This document shows, piece by piece, positions 10,049 through 21,256 of a stretch of 64,000 nucleotides of DNA (position 1 is its first letter; each line of letters opens with the position of its first letter). Origin of the DNA: Nephrocerus scutellatus (taxonomy: Eukaryota > Arthropoda > Insecta > Diptera > Pipunculidae); contig OX352762.1 of assembly GCA_947095585.1 (NCBI GenBank), positions 51,105,843-51,169,842 on the forward strand. The letters run 5' to 3'. Made by a program: the position numbers and the translations under genes. The notes beneath the pieces were generated by a model. The model did not search any database, had not been told where the DNA came from, and saw only the letters and a list, made by a program, of their open reading frames with translations.

Positions 10049-11702
10049 TCAAAAATTAGATATCAATCTCCAAATTAAAAAAACTTTAAATATGTTAATT
10101 AAAAAATCATGGGCAAAAATCTTACAGAAATTTACCGGCTTGGTAAAAATATCGGCAACCATTTTATTCGTTGCTAAATATTGTAAATCCAATTTAATTT
10201 CACCTTCAGCTTCTTGGTTTAAGTGCTCCTGGATGAAATATTTGCGTACATCTATGTGTTTTGTACGAGCATGATAGCTTTTATTTTTCGCGAGATGTAG
10301 TGCTCCTTGGTTGTCATAATATAAAGTGATGATCTTCGTTGCATCTGGAAACAATTCACACTCGAAATGTTTTAGCCAGAGCGCTTCTTGTATTGCAGCA
10401 ACCATGGACATAAATTCTGCCTCTGTCGAAGACAATGCAATAGTTGGTTGACGCCTTGTTGTCCATGAGACAGCTCCTCCTTGAACACGAAATACATATC
10501 CTGTGGTTGATCGTCGCTTGTCAGGATCAACGGCCAAATCAGCATCACAAAATCCGATGAGGTCTTCATTTTTCTCAGGATAAAAGGTCAGCTTGTATTC
10601 GACTGTACCCTTAAGATATCGCAGCACCCTTTTAACTGCTGCCCAATGTACACTGCCATATTTTTTGTTGTACCTGCTGAGTGCACTGACAGCATAACAG
10701 ATATCGGGACGACTAATTTGAGCAGCATACATTATGCATCCGATCGCTTCCTGATATGGGATTCGGCGCATGTCTCGTTGCTCAACTTCAGACTTTGGAG
10801 AGAATTCTTCCGATAATTTTTGGTTTGGGTCCATTGGAGTGTTAGCTGGATTGCAATTCTCCATATTAAACCGCTTGAGAACATTTGTAATATAGTGGCT
10901 TTGATCAATCGATATAGAGCCTGAGAAATTTCGAGAAATGTTTATACCAAGTATTGATTTAGTTTCGCCTAAATCCTTCATCTTAAAATGAGTTGACAAT
11001 TCAGTCTTCAATTTCGTGCACATCGTTGCATTTGTTGAAAAAATCATTATATCATCGACCCAGACAGCTAATATGATTTTGTTCTGTAGTGAATGCTTGT
11101 AGTAAATACAGTGGTCACTTGATGATCGCTTGTATTTCATTTGCCCCACCAGTACATCATTCAGCTTATCGTTCCAAACACGACTTGACTGTTTCAAACC
11201 ATATAGTGCTCGCTTAAGACGACAAACCCTCCCCTTTGGCTGCCATTGCCAACAGAAATCGAATTGATGCATAACGTGCTACAGGTGAGTAAGTTTCGTC
11301 GTAGTCAATGCATCTGACTTGACAGTACCCTTTGACAACAAGTCGAGCTTTATACCGGTCGATAGTGCCTATACCATTTCGTTTTATTTTGTAGACCCAT
11401 TTAGTGTCTATCGCCTTTCTTCCATCAGGTAGCTGGCACAAGTCCCAAGTATTATTGGACTTCAAAGAGTTTAGTTCGGTATTCATTGCTGCTTCCCATT
11501 TCTCGCTTTCGTCACAGTGTCTAGCTTCTTGAAAGCATTTGGGTTCGCTGATGTCTCTGGTAGCTGCTGGCAACATCGCATATAGACTGAGAGTATTGCG
11601 TACATCTTCAGTGTCTTTCGAAATTGAGCTTTCTTCCACTACGATCGGGCATGGAACAACTAAAAAGTTCACTGTTAGCAACGTCGAAATCAGTTTCAGC
11701 AA
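10049..11702 (-). pseudogene. copia-1 reverse transcriptase and RNase H
   Basis: Two overlapping reverse frames. From 11,702: ETYSPVARYASIRFLLAMAA, the start of the RVT_2 copia RT domain. From 11,272: CRLKRALYGLKQSSRVWN, then the catalytic box AVWVDDIMIFS (about 11,060), HFKMKDLGETKSILGI, and DICYAVSALSRY. RNase H follows: VSWTTRRQPTIALSSTEAEF (about 10,430-10,490), YDNQGALHLAKN and HIDVRKYFI, ending KMVADIFTKPV near 10,120. Family motifs are all present. The domain is split by one frameshift near 11,240 and was probably continuous with integrase upstream. Confidence 0.92.
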
Positions 11703-13011
11703 CAGAAGTGTATGACGAATTCCTACTATCTACCGCCTCACTGAATTCGTTATCTGCTGAGTTGATCTCAATAATGGTGTCGTCCATCTCTGTTACGATG
11801 TCGTCAGACTTCTCCAACACTGAATGACTTGTATCAACACTTGACGTCACTGTAGCCTCACTGAAGTCATCGTCCGAATCACTGTCATCACTTGAATCGC
11901 TTCCGGAAAAAACATTTTCAACATAATGGATATCTTCTGATGCCTTGGATGAGAGAACAGAGTCATTAGAAATGCTATTTTTGAAGATTACCTGATTTCC
12001 ACTTGGTTCTATGAATGTAACATCTCTACTGACGATGATTTTTCTCGCCCTTGGGTCGTAAAGTCGATATGCCTTTGACTGCTCGCTGTATCCAACCATG
12101 ATACACTCACTAGCTTTTGCTGATAGCTTGTTGCGCTGTGCTTTGGGTATATGGGCAAAGGCTTTGCTTCCAAATACTCGCAGCATTGATAAGTCCGGCT
12201 TTCGTTTAGCCTAACGCCCCTCCGGCGTTTCACCTTCCATTCCACGACAAGGTATTCTGTTTGTCAGGTAGGCTGCTGTCGCTGCTGCTTCGCCCCAAAA
12301 ACTACCGCTTAAGTTTCCGTCAAATAGCATGCATCGGATCTTCTCTTCGAGCGTACGATTCATTCGCTCTGCAACGCCATTCTGCTCCGGAGTGTGAGGC
12401 ACCGTTCGTTGATGTAGTATGCCATGATTTGAAGTAAATGTTTCGAACAATTTGTTGCAGTATTCTTTACCATTGTCTGTACGAAGTATTTTGATTTTGC
12501 AACCTTGTTGATTTTCAACAAAAATTTTGAACCTTGTATAAATGTCAAAAACTTAATTTGACGAAGCGTCGGGTACAAAAACACTTTGCGACAGTAGTCG
12601 TCAATAAATGTGACAAAACATTTAGCCCCTCCAAATGAACGCACTGGCATAAATCCAACATCACTGTGTATTACCTCGAGAACACTTTTTGCATGGTTTT
12701 TGCTTTTTTTTAAATGAAGAACGGGTCTGTTTAGCTTTGATACATACCGCACATTTGATCTCCTTCTTGTTACTTCTCGAGAACTCTATTCCGGTTATGG
12801 CTGTTTTAACTTTCTTTAATTTTGATTCACATGGATGTCCTAATCGACGATGCCATATATTTTCCTCCATTGCTACTGATGTAGTTTCTGCTGATGCATT
12901 TTCTGCTGATGCATTTTCAGCTGATGTACTTACTGCTAATACAGTTTCTGCTAATGCATTTTCTGCTGATGCATTTTCTGCTCGGTCCATTGAGCAGTTT
13001 AATTTGTACAA
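11608..13011 (-). pseudogene. copia-1 integrase with ENASA repeat insert
   Basis: Reverse frames 12,661-13,011, 12,360-12,752, 12,211-12,450 and 11,608-12,186. Seen: the zinc-binding pre-integrase part WHRRLGH...CAVCIKAK; the core start IHSDVGFMPVRSFGGAK and FIDDYC; the core end TPEQNGVAERMNRTLEEK; and the C-terminal piece FGSKAFAHIPKAQR to SRDVTF, then an acidic serine-rich linker. Just before the zinc part, 12,885-12,985 holds a 15-bp repeat encoding about seven ENASA-like pentads, not a usual copia feature. At least three frameshifts. Confidence 0.9.
12885..12985 (-). repeat. 15-bp coding minisatellite (ENASA pentads)
   Basis: On the plus strand, units of type TCTGCTGATGCATTT recur about seven times with substitutions. 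Translated on the reverse strand they give AENASAENA-like pentads within copia-1. Confidence 0.88.
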
Positions 13012-13078
13012 ATCGTTAACAAGCGGTGCCGTTGCAATTAATGATTTGTTGGCATCAAAAATCTTGCAGCTTTCTTTG

Positions 13079-14446
13079 TCAAAAACCGCGCTTTGCCATC
13101 TGACTCACCGACATAAGATTTGCACAAATGTCTGGTATATGAAGAACGTCTTTCACAGTAACATCGCCATTTTGTGACATATAATTTGTGCCAATAGACA
13201 TTTTTATATCACCTGCACATTTCACATTTAGATGAGAATTGTCGCCCACAATTATTTCTTTCTTCGAAGGCTTTCGGACATTTGTCAAACTAGCATCGCT
13301 CATTGTGATGTGAGCAGAAGCACCTGAGTCTATATACCACTCATGAGAAGGTTTTGCTTTAGCCACAAATGAACACAAAAAAAAGTTTTTCAGATTTTCT
13401 TCTTTTGTTTGGACACTTGTTGGCGAAATGGCCCAATTCATCACAAACATAACACTTCACAGATTTGCCGATTTTCTGTCTTGAATATTGCCGCTTATTT
13501 TTCTGGTTATTGTATGACTTTCTCGCATTATCCGACTTAGGTGCAACCTCTTGTAGTAGGCGATTTTGGACAAAATCAGATGTTAACTCTGGCTTCGAAT
13601 TTTCAATGGCCATTACCATTGGACGATATTCGACTGGTAAATTTGCCAACAATAGCGCTGCCACAACATCATCTCCGATTTCCAGACCAGCTTTCTTGAC
13701 TTTGGTCGACATAAGTTTAATTTTATGAACATAGTCTTCCATCGATGCACAATCAGCTTGTTTGAGTCCAACCATTTGTTTAAGCAGATCTACACGCCGC
13801 CCAATTCCATTGTCCTCAAAAGCACCACAAACTGCATCCCACGCTTCTTTGGCCGTTGTACACTTTTCGGTGAACGTATATAGAGCTGATGAAAGTAATA
13901 TTTTTAACATTTGGATCGCCAAAAAAATTTTTCTTCATCCGTCTCTGTTCCATTGAAGCACTTCCAGTGTCCTTTTGTCGCAAGATACGCCTTTGCTTCA
14001 ACCTTCCACTCGTCGTAATTGCTCCTACCTTCCAATTTCTTAGGTTTTCCCATTTTATGCAAGCGAAGGGCACATAACCTGTTGTAATTTCAGTGGAGGG
14101 AAAACACGTTTTATCAGCTTGAAGGTTAAATTGCAAGAGAGGAAGTAATTTATTTTTCATATTAATATACTAGATAAAATGACAGATGTACGCCCAATTC
14201 CATTGTCCTCAAAAGCACCACAAACTGCATCCCACGCTTCTTTGGCCGTTGTACACTTTTCGGTGAACGTATATAGAGCTGATGAAAGTAATATTTTTAA
14301 CATTTGGATCGCCAAAAAATTTTTTCTTCATCCGTCTCTGTTCCATTGAAGCACTTCCAGTGTCCTTTTGTCGCAAGATACGCCTTTGCTTCAACCTTCC
14401 ACTCGTCGTAATTGCTCCTACCTTCCAATTTCTTAGGTTTTCCCAT
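13079..14446 (-). pseudogene. copia-1 gag and protease
   Basis: The gag start codon is at 14,446 (repeated at 14,053 by the duplication) and begins MGKPKKLEGRSNYDEWK. Gag helices follow (AKEAWDAVCGAFEDNGIGRR, LPVEYRPMVMAIENS), then a CCHC knuckle CYVCDELGHFANKC (about 13,415-13,455). Protease reads WYIDSGASAHITMSDASL (about 13,295-13,345). A frameshift in an A/T run near 13,920 separates the first about 45 codons from the rest, and another lies near 13,370. The gag start resembles UBN2-type copia gag. Confidence 0.88.
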
Positions 14447-14583
14447 TTTATGCAAGCGAAGGGCACATAACCTGTTGTAATTTCAGTGGAGGGAAAACAC
14501 GTTTTATCAGCTTGAAGGTTAAATTGCAAGAGAGGAAGTAATTTATTTTTCATATTAATATACTAGATAAAATGACAGATGTA
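13798..14583. repeat. 393-bp tandem duplication inside copia-1
   Basis: 13,798-14,190 and 14,191-14,583 are direct copies; I saw one difference, in the A/T homopolymer at about 13,920 versus 14,313. The unit runs from inside gag through the gag start codon and primer site into part of the 5' LTR. The junction is GATGTA/CGCCC, sharing a C. It probably arose by slippage or replication error after or during insertion. Confidence 0.95.
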
Positions 14584-14673
14584 CTCTTGGCATGAAAGAG
14601 ACAACAGTATAGTTCATTATATCATTATAATTCTAACAGGGTGTTGGAACACATATATAATTTAATTACAACA
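14473..14673 (-). repeat. copia-1 5' LTR
   Basis: 201 bp with TGTTG...CAACA ends, next to the primer binding site. Partial copy of its 3' portion is repeated at 14,080-14,190. Confidence 0.92.
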
Positions 14674-14833
14674 AATTTTAGTGAGGAATATTATGAGTTT
14701 ATTGAATTTTATATTTTAAAACTAACTAAAACTAATGTAAGTATGTACTCCTAATTTAAACAAATAAATATTTAGTAGTAAAATACAGGATTGAATTTTG
14801 AAATAAAAAATAATATTCCCTATAGAAATAAAG

Positions 14834-16499
14834 AATGCCTCGAGGAAGTGGACGTAAAAATGCTGCTGAGTGGAATAACGTAGTGCGTATCGAATATTCT
14901 ACAAAAGTTAAGTGAAAGCACTGTGATTGTGAAATTAGCAACGAAGTAGAGCGCATAAGAGCACATTTATTAAGATGTAACAAAAAAGTTACAACATGCG
15001 ATAGTGATACGGATACTGATACTGAAATTTCCACTGGAAATACGTCTCTTACAGCCACTGGTAGTGGTAGTCCTCAGCAGAAGAAAAACAAAACCAAACA
15101 TTGTATTCAATTATCTATGAAAGAATTTTCCGTTAAAACTACTTCAAATCAAAAAGAAAAATTGGACGAAATTGTGGCAAATTTTTTTTTTGCTAATAAC
15201 ATCGCTTTTAACGTGGCTGATAACAAATATTTTACAGAAATTATAGAATCGCTACGACCTGGATATACTGCCCCTAGCAGAAAACAACTGGCTGATAAGC
15301 ACCTTCTTGAAATTGATTAAGAAATAACCGATCATTTAATAACTGAATTGAAGGATTCCAGTTTGACACTCATTTTAGATGGCTGGTCGAATACTTCAAA
15401 TGATCCACTTATCGCGTGTTCAGTCCCATACCGGTTGTAATAGTTTTTTAATAAGTGAAGAGGACACCGGGTCCGAACAAAAAACTGCCGAATATTGTGT
15501 TGCTGTGACAGAAAAATAAATTGACTTCATAAAAACTAAATACAATAAAGAAATATTCGCCTGTTGCACGGATAACGAAAACAAAATGAAAAAAAATGAA
15601 GGATACTTTAGAGGAATTTTTTCTTATGGGTGCTCAGCACACATGATCAATCTTTTGTACAAAGATATAATTCCAGTAGAAGTCACCAAACAAATAATAA
15701 GTGTACAAAAATACTTTAGAAATCACCACCAGCCACATGGATGGTTAAAAGAAAAACATGGAGTTATGCCTCATCCGCCAAATGATGTAAGGTGGAATTC
15801 TTATGATGATTGCTTAACAACATTTATTTCAAATTTTCACATCTATGCACAAATAAGATCAGAGCATTTAAATGAATTTAATAACGATATCCACAGAATT
15901 TTAAATAATGTGCAATTGTATAACGAGGCCTTAAATCTTCAACAAATGTTATCTCAAATAAAAATGGCATTAGATGGTCTGCAAGGTGATTCCACTTCAA
16001 TTGCCACAGCTGTCGAAATTTGGTATAATTTAATTGAAAAACGAATGAAAAGTGTACTCACTCCGGCTCACTATTTAGCAAACATGATGCATCCAAAATA
16101 CTTGGGCAAACTGCTTAGTGAAGAAGCAGAGAGCGCAGCAGAAGACTGGATAAGCCAAAAACACTCTACCTTTTTGGCATACTGTTTGGCATTTAAAATT
16201 AACGATGGAGAAAACTTCCCAGTATCTATGTTCAAACCGGAGGTGCTCGAAAAGTTAAGCGCAAAAAAATTGTGGAAAATATTACACGTAAAAAACGAAA
16301 AATCTTCAAAGTTGCCTCCAAATTTTTGCAATTTTTTATATCACTAATGAACTGCCCAGCTAGCTCAGCTTCAATTGAAAGAATTTTCTCAACATACGGT
16401 TTAATTTGGAATAAACTAAGAAACCGACTTGGTTTTGAAAAGGCGTTATCTCTAGTCAAAATTTATCGCCACTTAAGATCTGAACCACAAGACTGGTAA
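14834..16499 (+). pseudogene. hAT-1 transposase (BED finger, DUF659-like, hAT C-terminus)
   Basis: Begins MPRGSGRKNAAEWNNV. A BED-like zinc finger follows with CDCEIS and IRAHLLRC (about 14,925-14,975). Then GYTAPSRKQLADKHL (about 15,259-15,305) and LTLILDGWSNTSNDPLI (about 15,365-15,415), which carries the first catalytic Asp; CCTDNEN (about 15,563) fits the second. YGCSAHMINLL and PPNDVRWNSYDDCL continue the fold. The dimerisation end is CPASSASIERIFST (about 16,350-16,395), containing the probable catalytic Glu. Stops near 14,914, 15,318 and 15,437 and a frameshift near 16,340 inactivate it. Confidence 0.9.
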
Positions 16500-16880
16500 A
16501 TTGAAAAGTTATTACGAATTTGATTTTTTTTATTATTTAGTTAATTAATTATTTTGTACTGGTCAATTTTATTTTTAATTTTTCATATCTGTGATATGTA
16601 TTTGCTCCATATACATATATTATAGTTACCTTATTGTTAAGTAACATTTAACAAATGAATTTTTGAAACACCTATCCCCTTTATGATCTAAAGAATGAAC
16701 TTTTTTAATAAGTTAAAAATATGTAATTGAATTGGTTTCTTAGAAAAAAAATTAAACAGAAAACATACGTTTTTTAAGAAGTTCTTTTATTTATTACACC
16801 CCAAAAAGAACACCCGGGTTTTTCTTAAAGTATTACCCAAAAAACCCCGGGTGGGTTTTTTTGGGTTACCCAGTGGGGAG
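16500..16880 (+). other. hAT-1 3' non-coding end
   Basis: AT-rich tail after the transposase stop. The last 80 bp contain three ACCCGGG/CCCCGGG subterminal motifs flanked by T or A runs, partly self-complementary and matching the left end. Confidence 0.7.
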
Positions 16881-16889
16881 CCAACCCTG

Positions 16890-16897
16890 CCTCAAGA
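16890..16897. repeat. hAT-1 right target site duplication
   Basis: CCTCAAGA, identical to 9304-9311. Confidence 0.95.
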
Positions 16898-17015
16898 CCC
16901 CGGCGCCCAGGGGCTCCAAAATTTTTACAAAACGTGTTGTCCATTGGAGATATACATGTACACATATAAAATTTAAAGAATGTCGGGTAAATTTTGTAAA
17001 ATATTTGTATGGGAA
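16898..17015 (-). repeat. MSR copy interrupted by hAT-1 (right part)
   Basis: Continues the MSR monomer broken at 9303: CCCCGGCGCCCAGGGGC, then TTGTCCATTGGAGATATACA. Homology fades after about 17,015. Confidence 0.8.
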
Positions 17016-17334
17016 CCCCGACCCCAAGGTCGTGCCTTGTTCCATATGCCGTCGTTACTCACTGCTTGCTGTAGAAGCTTGTTTGAGAGGCCTTCGGTTC
17101 TCCCTCAGTGCCTTGTTTCATAGGCATTCGGTACTGCGCTCCCAATGCGCACCTACTCGCTATTACCCACCTACTCGCTAGTATTTTATGTTGCTTTAAT
17201 GAAAACCAATTCCAAGAAGGCAAGAAGCTAAAAATACTGATAAAAGTACTCTTTTCAATTGCTCGCTCATCTACTTAGAAAAAATGCGATGACAACTGAT
17301 GCCGTTGTATGAGATACAAGTGTTACTATTTTCA
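17016..17334. other. Unassigned stretch with short internal repeats
   Basis: GTGCCTTGTTYCATA occurs twice (about 17,032 and 17,110) and CACCTACTCGCTA twice (about 17,149 and 17,167). It could be part of an LTR, but no ends or second copy were found. Confidence 0.3.
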
Positions 17335-17782
17335 CTTTTTAAATTCTCTATATTAACTTCACTTGCCCGTGGCTGGCTGGCCAAATTTTGCACGCATGTA
17401 TATCTCCCATGACAACACTTTCTATTAAAATTTGAGGCCCCTCGGGCCGCGGGGTCGGGGGGCTCTCATACAAATATTTTACAAAATTTACCCGATTTTC
17501 TTTGAATTTTGTACACATGTGTGTCTTTCATGGAAAACACTTTTTGTAAAAATTTGGAGCGATCGGCCCCTTGGGGACCCCAATATACAATTTTTAAATA
17601 TCGCTATATCGCATCAGATCACGGAAAAGTCTGAGCTCTGTGCTTTGTGAGCAGCGCTGTTCGCTGCCGCTGCGTCATTTGGTGAATGATTTTGACACAA
17701 AACGAGCACGCAGTGTGTGTGTGTGTATCCCCGATTAGAGAATTTACAAGAAAAATTTTAATTTTTATGGGTTGTTTTTTTA
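17335..17782 (+). repeat. MSR copy with both end modules
   Basis: Starts in a T run with AAATTCTCTATATTAACTTC and CCCGTGGCTGGCTGG; two monomer-like segments; a GC-rich inner part near 17,640-17,670; a GTGTGTGTGTGT tract at 17,718; ends ATTAGAGAATTTACAAG then TTTTTATGGGTTGTTTTTTT. Confidence 0.85.
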
Positions 17783-18357
17783 CTTTTTACTTTTTACTTT
17801 TCCATATAACAGAGCAACAGAGGTGGAATACTAGGGCTCACTTGCCCACTTTCTTTTACCCTATTAACTTTTGAATTATATGAACAAATTAGTTTAATAC
17901 TCCTAGCTTGTTATCAGAAAAAAGATCATATTAAAATAATGAATAGTTGCTTAAATTAATATCTATGTTGGAAAAATTAGCAATTAGCCAACTAAAACAA
18001 ATAACCTTGGCCAGCTGCAACAGGTGAGATTTTTCTAAATCTCATTAGTTTTGGATGGTTGTGTGACCTGACTTAAATCATACGCAAAAATTAATTCCAC
18101 GAGAAAAATATCGTTGACGAAATACAACGCTCACAGGTCCGGTATCTTAAAAAAAAGCAAAATAGATGCAAAGAAATGACAAATTTTTATGTTGTATGCT
18201 CAAACAAGAAAGCTATTTTCACTATTTTCAATTTTCGTTTATCCCTTTAAATAACTAACATCTTAAACGGATACAAACTTTTTTATTGCGAATCACAATC
18301 ATTCCCATTTCAACCAAAATTCGAGCGTCAAGAGTCGACACATAAAATGACCAGCAT
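17783..18357. other. No feature recognised
   Basis: AT-rich; a short ACTTTTT triplication at 17,782-17,800 and otherwise no repeat, coding or structural signal that I could support. Confidence 0.4.
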
Positions 18358-19470
18358 AAAAAACAACCCATAAAAATTTAAATTTTTCATGTAAATTCTC
18401 TAATTGCGGCTTTGAGGCACAACCACTTCCAGATTTTTATAAAATATTTTTTTATCTGAGTGTACAAAATTTGAAGAAAATCGGGTTAATTTTTAAAAAA
18501 AATTATATGGGCGCCCCACAGCCCTAGGGTCCGATCACTTTAAATTTTTATAAAAAGTGTTGCCACTGGAGATAGACATGTGTGTAAAGTTTCAATAAAA
18601 TCGGGCTTTCAGAAGTGGAATAATAAGTGGGGTTGTGGGGCCCTATACAAATTAAAAAAAAAATAATCCGATTTTCTTCAAAATTTATATACATGTGTAT
18701 CTCCGATAGACAAAACTTTTTGTAAAAGTTTTGGAGACCCCGGGCCCCGGGGTCGTGAGGCACCATACACATTTTTTTAAAAAATTAATCCGATTTTCTT
18801 CAAGTCTTGTTGAACACATGTGTTTATCTCCGATGGACAAAAGTTTTTTCAAATTTTTTGGAGTGATCGGGCACTGAGACCCGCCCGAGTGGTGCCTATT
18901 AGCTCGATTTCCTTCAAATCAAGATAATATGTATTTCCTATTAGGGAATTTACATGAAAAATTTTAATTTTTAGGGGTTGGTTTTATAAAAAAATTGTGA
19001 ATCGGAGATAGACATGTGTATGGGTACTTATTTTTATAAAATTTGTATGGGTGTCCCCTGACCCCGTGCCGATCAGGATCACTTTCAAATTTTTACAAAA
19101 AGTGTTGTCCATCGGAGATACACATGCGTATAAAATATTAAGAAAATCGGGTATTTTCTTTATAAAATTTGTATTGGTGCCCCGACCTCTGGGCCCGATC
19201 CCTTCCAAATTTGTACAAAAAGTGTTTTCCATCGTAGATCCACATGCGTATAAAATTTGAAGAAAATCGGGTAAATTTTGTAAAATATTTGTATGGGAGC
19301 CCCTCGACCCAAGCCCCGATGGGCCCAATTTTTAATAGAAAGAAAAAGAAAGTATTGGGAGATACAGATGTGTGCAAAGTTTGAATAAAATCGGGCTTAA
19401 GAAAGTGGGTTAAAAATGTATCACAAGATTCTACCCACCAGCCAGCCAGCCAAGGGTACGCGAAGAATAA
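18358..19470. repeat. MSR cluster with mixed orientation
   Basis: A reverse-oriented 3' module (AACAACCCATAAAAATTTAA, 18,363) is followed by monomers in both orientations; a forward 3' module at 18,933-18,983 (TTAGGGAATTTACATGAAAA); then reverse monomers to ACCCACCAGCCAGCCAGCC near 19,434, the reversed 5' module. At least two or three copies have recombined. It abuts BEL-2 near 19,470. Confidence 0.82.
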
Positions 19471-21256
19471 ATCTTGTAAATAGATAGGTAAATGTCGTGT
19501 TATCTCTGCCATCTTTTCCTGTTTCCTTTTCGCTATGAGCTGCTATGTTGCTAGCAATCTTGACTGCCTTCTCTTCAATGTGTTCGGATACGTCGTAGTT
19601 TTTCTGCACTGGCCAATGTTGCTCTGATTGACTTATGAAGCTTGGTTCAGTCCACCATAACGGATGGCTCCTCAACTCAGTCAACGATATACCACGACTC
19701 GTGCAATCCGCTGGGTAAAATTGCGATGGGATATGACGCCAAATCATTCTTTTGAACAGGCTTGTGATCTTTGCAACTCTGTTTGCGACAAACGATGCCC
19801 ATCTTCTTGGTTGGCTGGACAGCCAGTCCAGCACTATTTTGGAGTCCGTCCAAAGGGTGATCCGTGTAAGTTTGAGCTTGCTTTCATTGAGGATCAACTG
19901 CACGTGACTAGCAAGAAGTTAAGCACCCAGAAGTTCCAGCCTGGGTAAGGTTACAGATTTCAGAGGCGCGACCTTCGTTTTTGAACTTTTTATGTGACAC
20001 GTAATCTGGTTAACCTTGATAACACGCAGGAAAACGACTGCGGAGTAGGCTATCTCACTCGCATCGCTGAAGCCGTGTAGTTCAAGGTCCTCATCCCCGT
20101 CCGGTATACTGCCCATCCATCTGTTCAACTGAATAGAATTTGACTTCTCGATTTCCTTTCGCAACCTGAGCCATTCATTGAGGATGTCGTCCGGTAGATT
20201 GTCATCCCAATCCACATTACTACGCCACAAATTTTGTAGCAGGATTTTTGATCGAATCAGAAGCGGAGAAAGCCAGCCAAACGGGTCAACCAATCGACTA
20301 GCTTCAGAAAGTATCGATCGTTGGTGTGCATTTTCCTGACTGGAAGTTGTGTCGCAAAGCAAAATCGGTCTTGAAGAGGATCCCACTGGATTCCGAGCAC
20401 CTTGATTGTGTAATAACTGTAGTAACTTGATATGCACACAGATTACTCTCATCGTCCAGCCAAAGGATTAACTGGTATCTCTGGTCCATCTGGTTTACCG
20501 CCACCTGACGGTACATCTTCTCAATGTCCGCTGAAAAGACGAATTTATACAGGCCCAGAGTGTAGATTGGACTGTTGGACCTGTCAAAAGCATATCGTTG
20601 AGCGACGGGTTCTTACCAAGTTTTGAAGACGCATTGAATACCACTCTCAGTTTAGTGGTTGTACTTTCCCCTTTTAAGACTCCGTGATGCGGTATATAGT
20701 ATGCGTTGGGCTCAACGGGACCGTCGACCTTTCTCATGTGACCAAGCGTACAGTATTCAGATAGAAACTCATTGTATAGACGATGAAGTTGTGGATCTCG
20801 TTTGAATCGTCTGTGTAGCGCGTTTATCTGGGATATTGCTATCTAGTAATTGCTTGGTAGGATGCTTTGATCGGATTTAAACGGTAGTCGTTCGATAAAA
20901 CGTCCATCCTGAGAACGTGTTATGTTTTCCTTATAGTGCTTAATGCAGGCTGCTTCTTCTGCGCTCAGTACATGTTGCTTAAGGTCCCGAACACCCTCTA
21001 TCTCCCAAAATCGCCGCAACGTATTGTCGATGTCGAGCAAAGTGCAGTGCGATTGGATTACTTGGGCTTGAGTAGCTGTGGTTCCACCCACTATCCAACT
21101 AAATTTCGTATTTTGGGCAAACAGTTTGCTATTGGGTGATTTGAGTCGACCTTCTTCCAAGAGCTCAAAGAGTATATCTGCCCCCAGCAATATGTCGAGG
21201 CTTCTGGTCTGATAGCACCTCGGATCTGCGAGTTGCACGGTAGCTAAACAATTCAA
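19470..21256 (-). pseudogene. BEL-2 pol: protease end, RT, RNase H
   Basis: Reverse frames read in order: DILLGADILFELLEEGR (end of the BEL protease domain, about 21,190); the linker to 20,843; RT pieces PNAYYIPHHGVLK and TTKLRVVFNASSK (about 20,650-20,710) and MYRQVAVNQMDQRYQLILW (about 20,460-20,516); then DPFGWLSPLLIRSKILLQ; the RNase H-like HGFSDASEIAYSAVV and LPRLELLGA (about 19,920-20,090); and IWRHIPSQFYPADCTSRG (about 19,690-19,750). After MYRQ the segment that should hold the YVDD box is deleted, joining to IQWDPLQDRF. Integrase is absent: an MSR truncates the element. Confidence 0.9.

Larger units (their letters stand above)
9796..14673 (-). mobile_element. copia-1, full-length Ty1/copia element
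   Basis: Two direct LTRs (9796-9987 and 14,473-14,673) with TGTTG...CAACA ends flank gag-protease-integrase-RT-RNase H on the reverse strand. Next to the 5' LTR is GGTTATGTGCCC (about 14,461-14,472), one base off the copia primer site complementary to an internal piece of initiator tRNA-Met. Flanks are AATAT and AATTT, a 5-bp target duplication with one mismatch. The coding region is broken many times and has a 393-bp tandem duplication at its 5' end. It is inserted in hAT-1. Confidence 0.93.
9312..16889 (+). mobile_element. hAT-1 DNA transposon containing nested copia-1
   Basis: Bounded by short inverted termini CAGGGTTGG (9312-9320) and CCAACCCTG (16,881-16,889) and by a perfect 8-bp duplication CCTCAAGA, as expected for the hAT superfamily. 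Subterminal ACCCCGGGTTTTTTGGG-type motifs recur near both ends (9324-9345 and 16,810-16,865). Removing copia-1 leaves about 2.7 kb, a normal size for an autonomous hAT. The transposase reads forward from 14,834. The element interrupts an MSR copy, so it is younger than that MSR. Confidence 0.93.

Noticed and set aside
16861..17181. 106-codon frame ending in Arg/Ser-rich sequence
   Set aside because: Starts in the hAT-1 terminus, crosses the TSD and an MSR monomer; a chance frame across a TE boundary.
18358..19470. Centromeric satellite array
   Set aside because: Monomers occur in short, dispersed, bounded copies with end modules, not in one long head-to-tail array.
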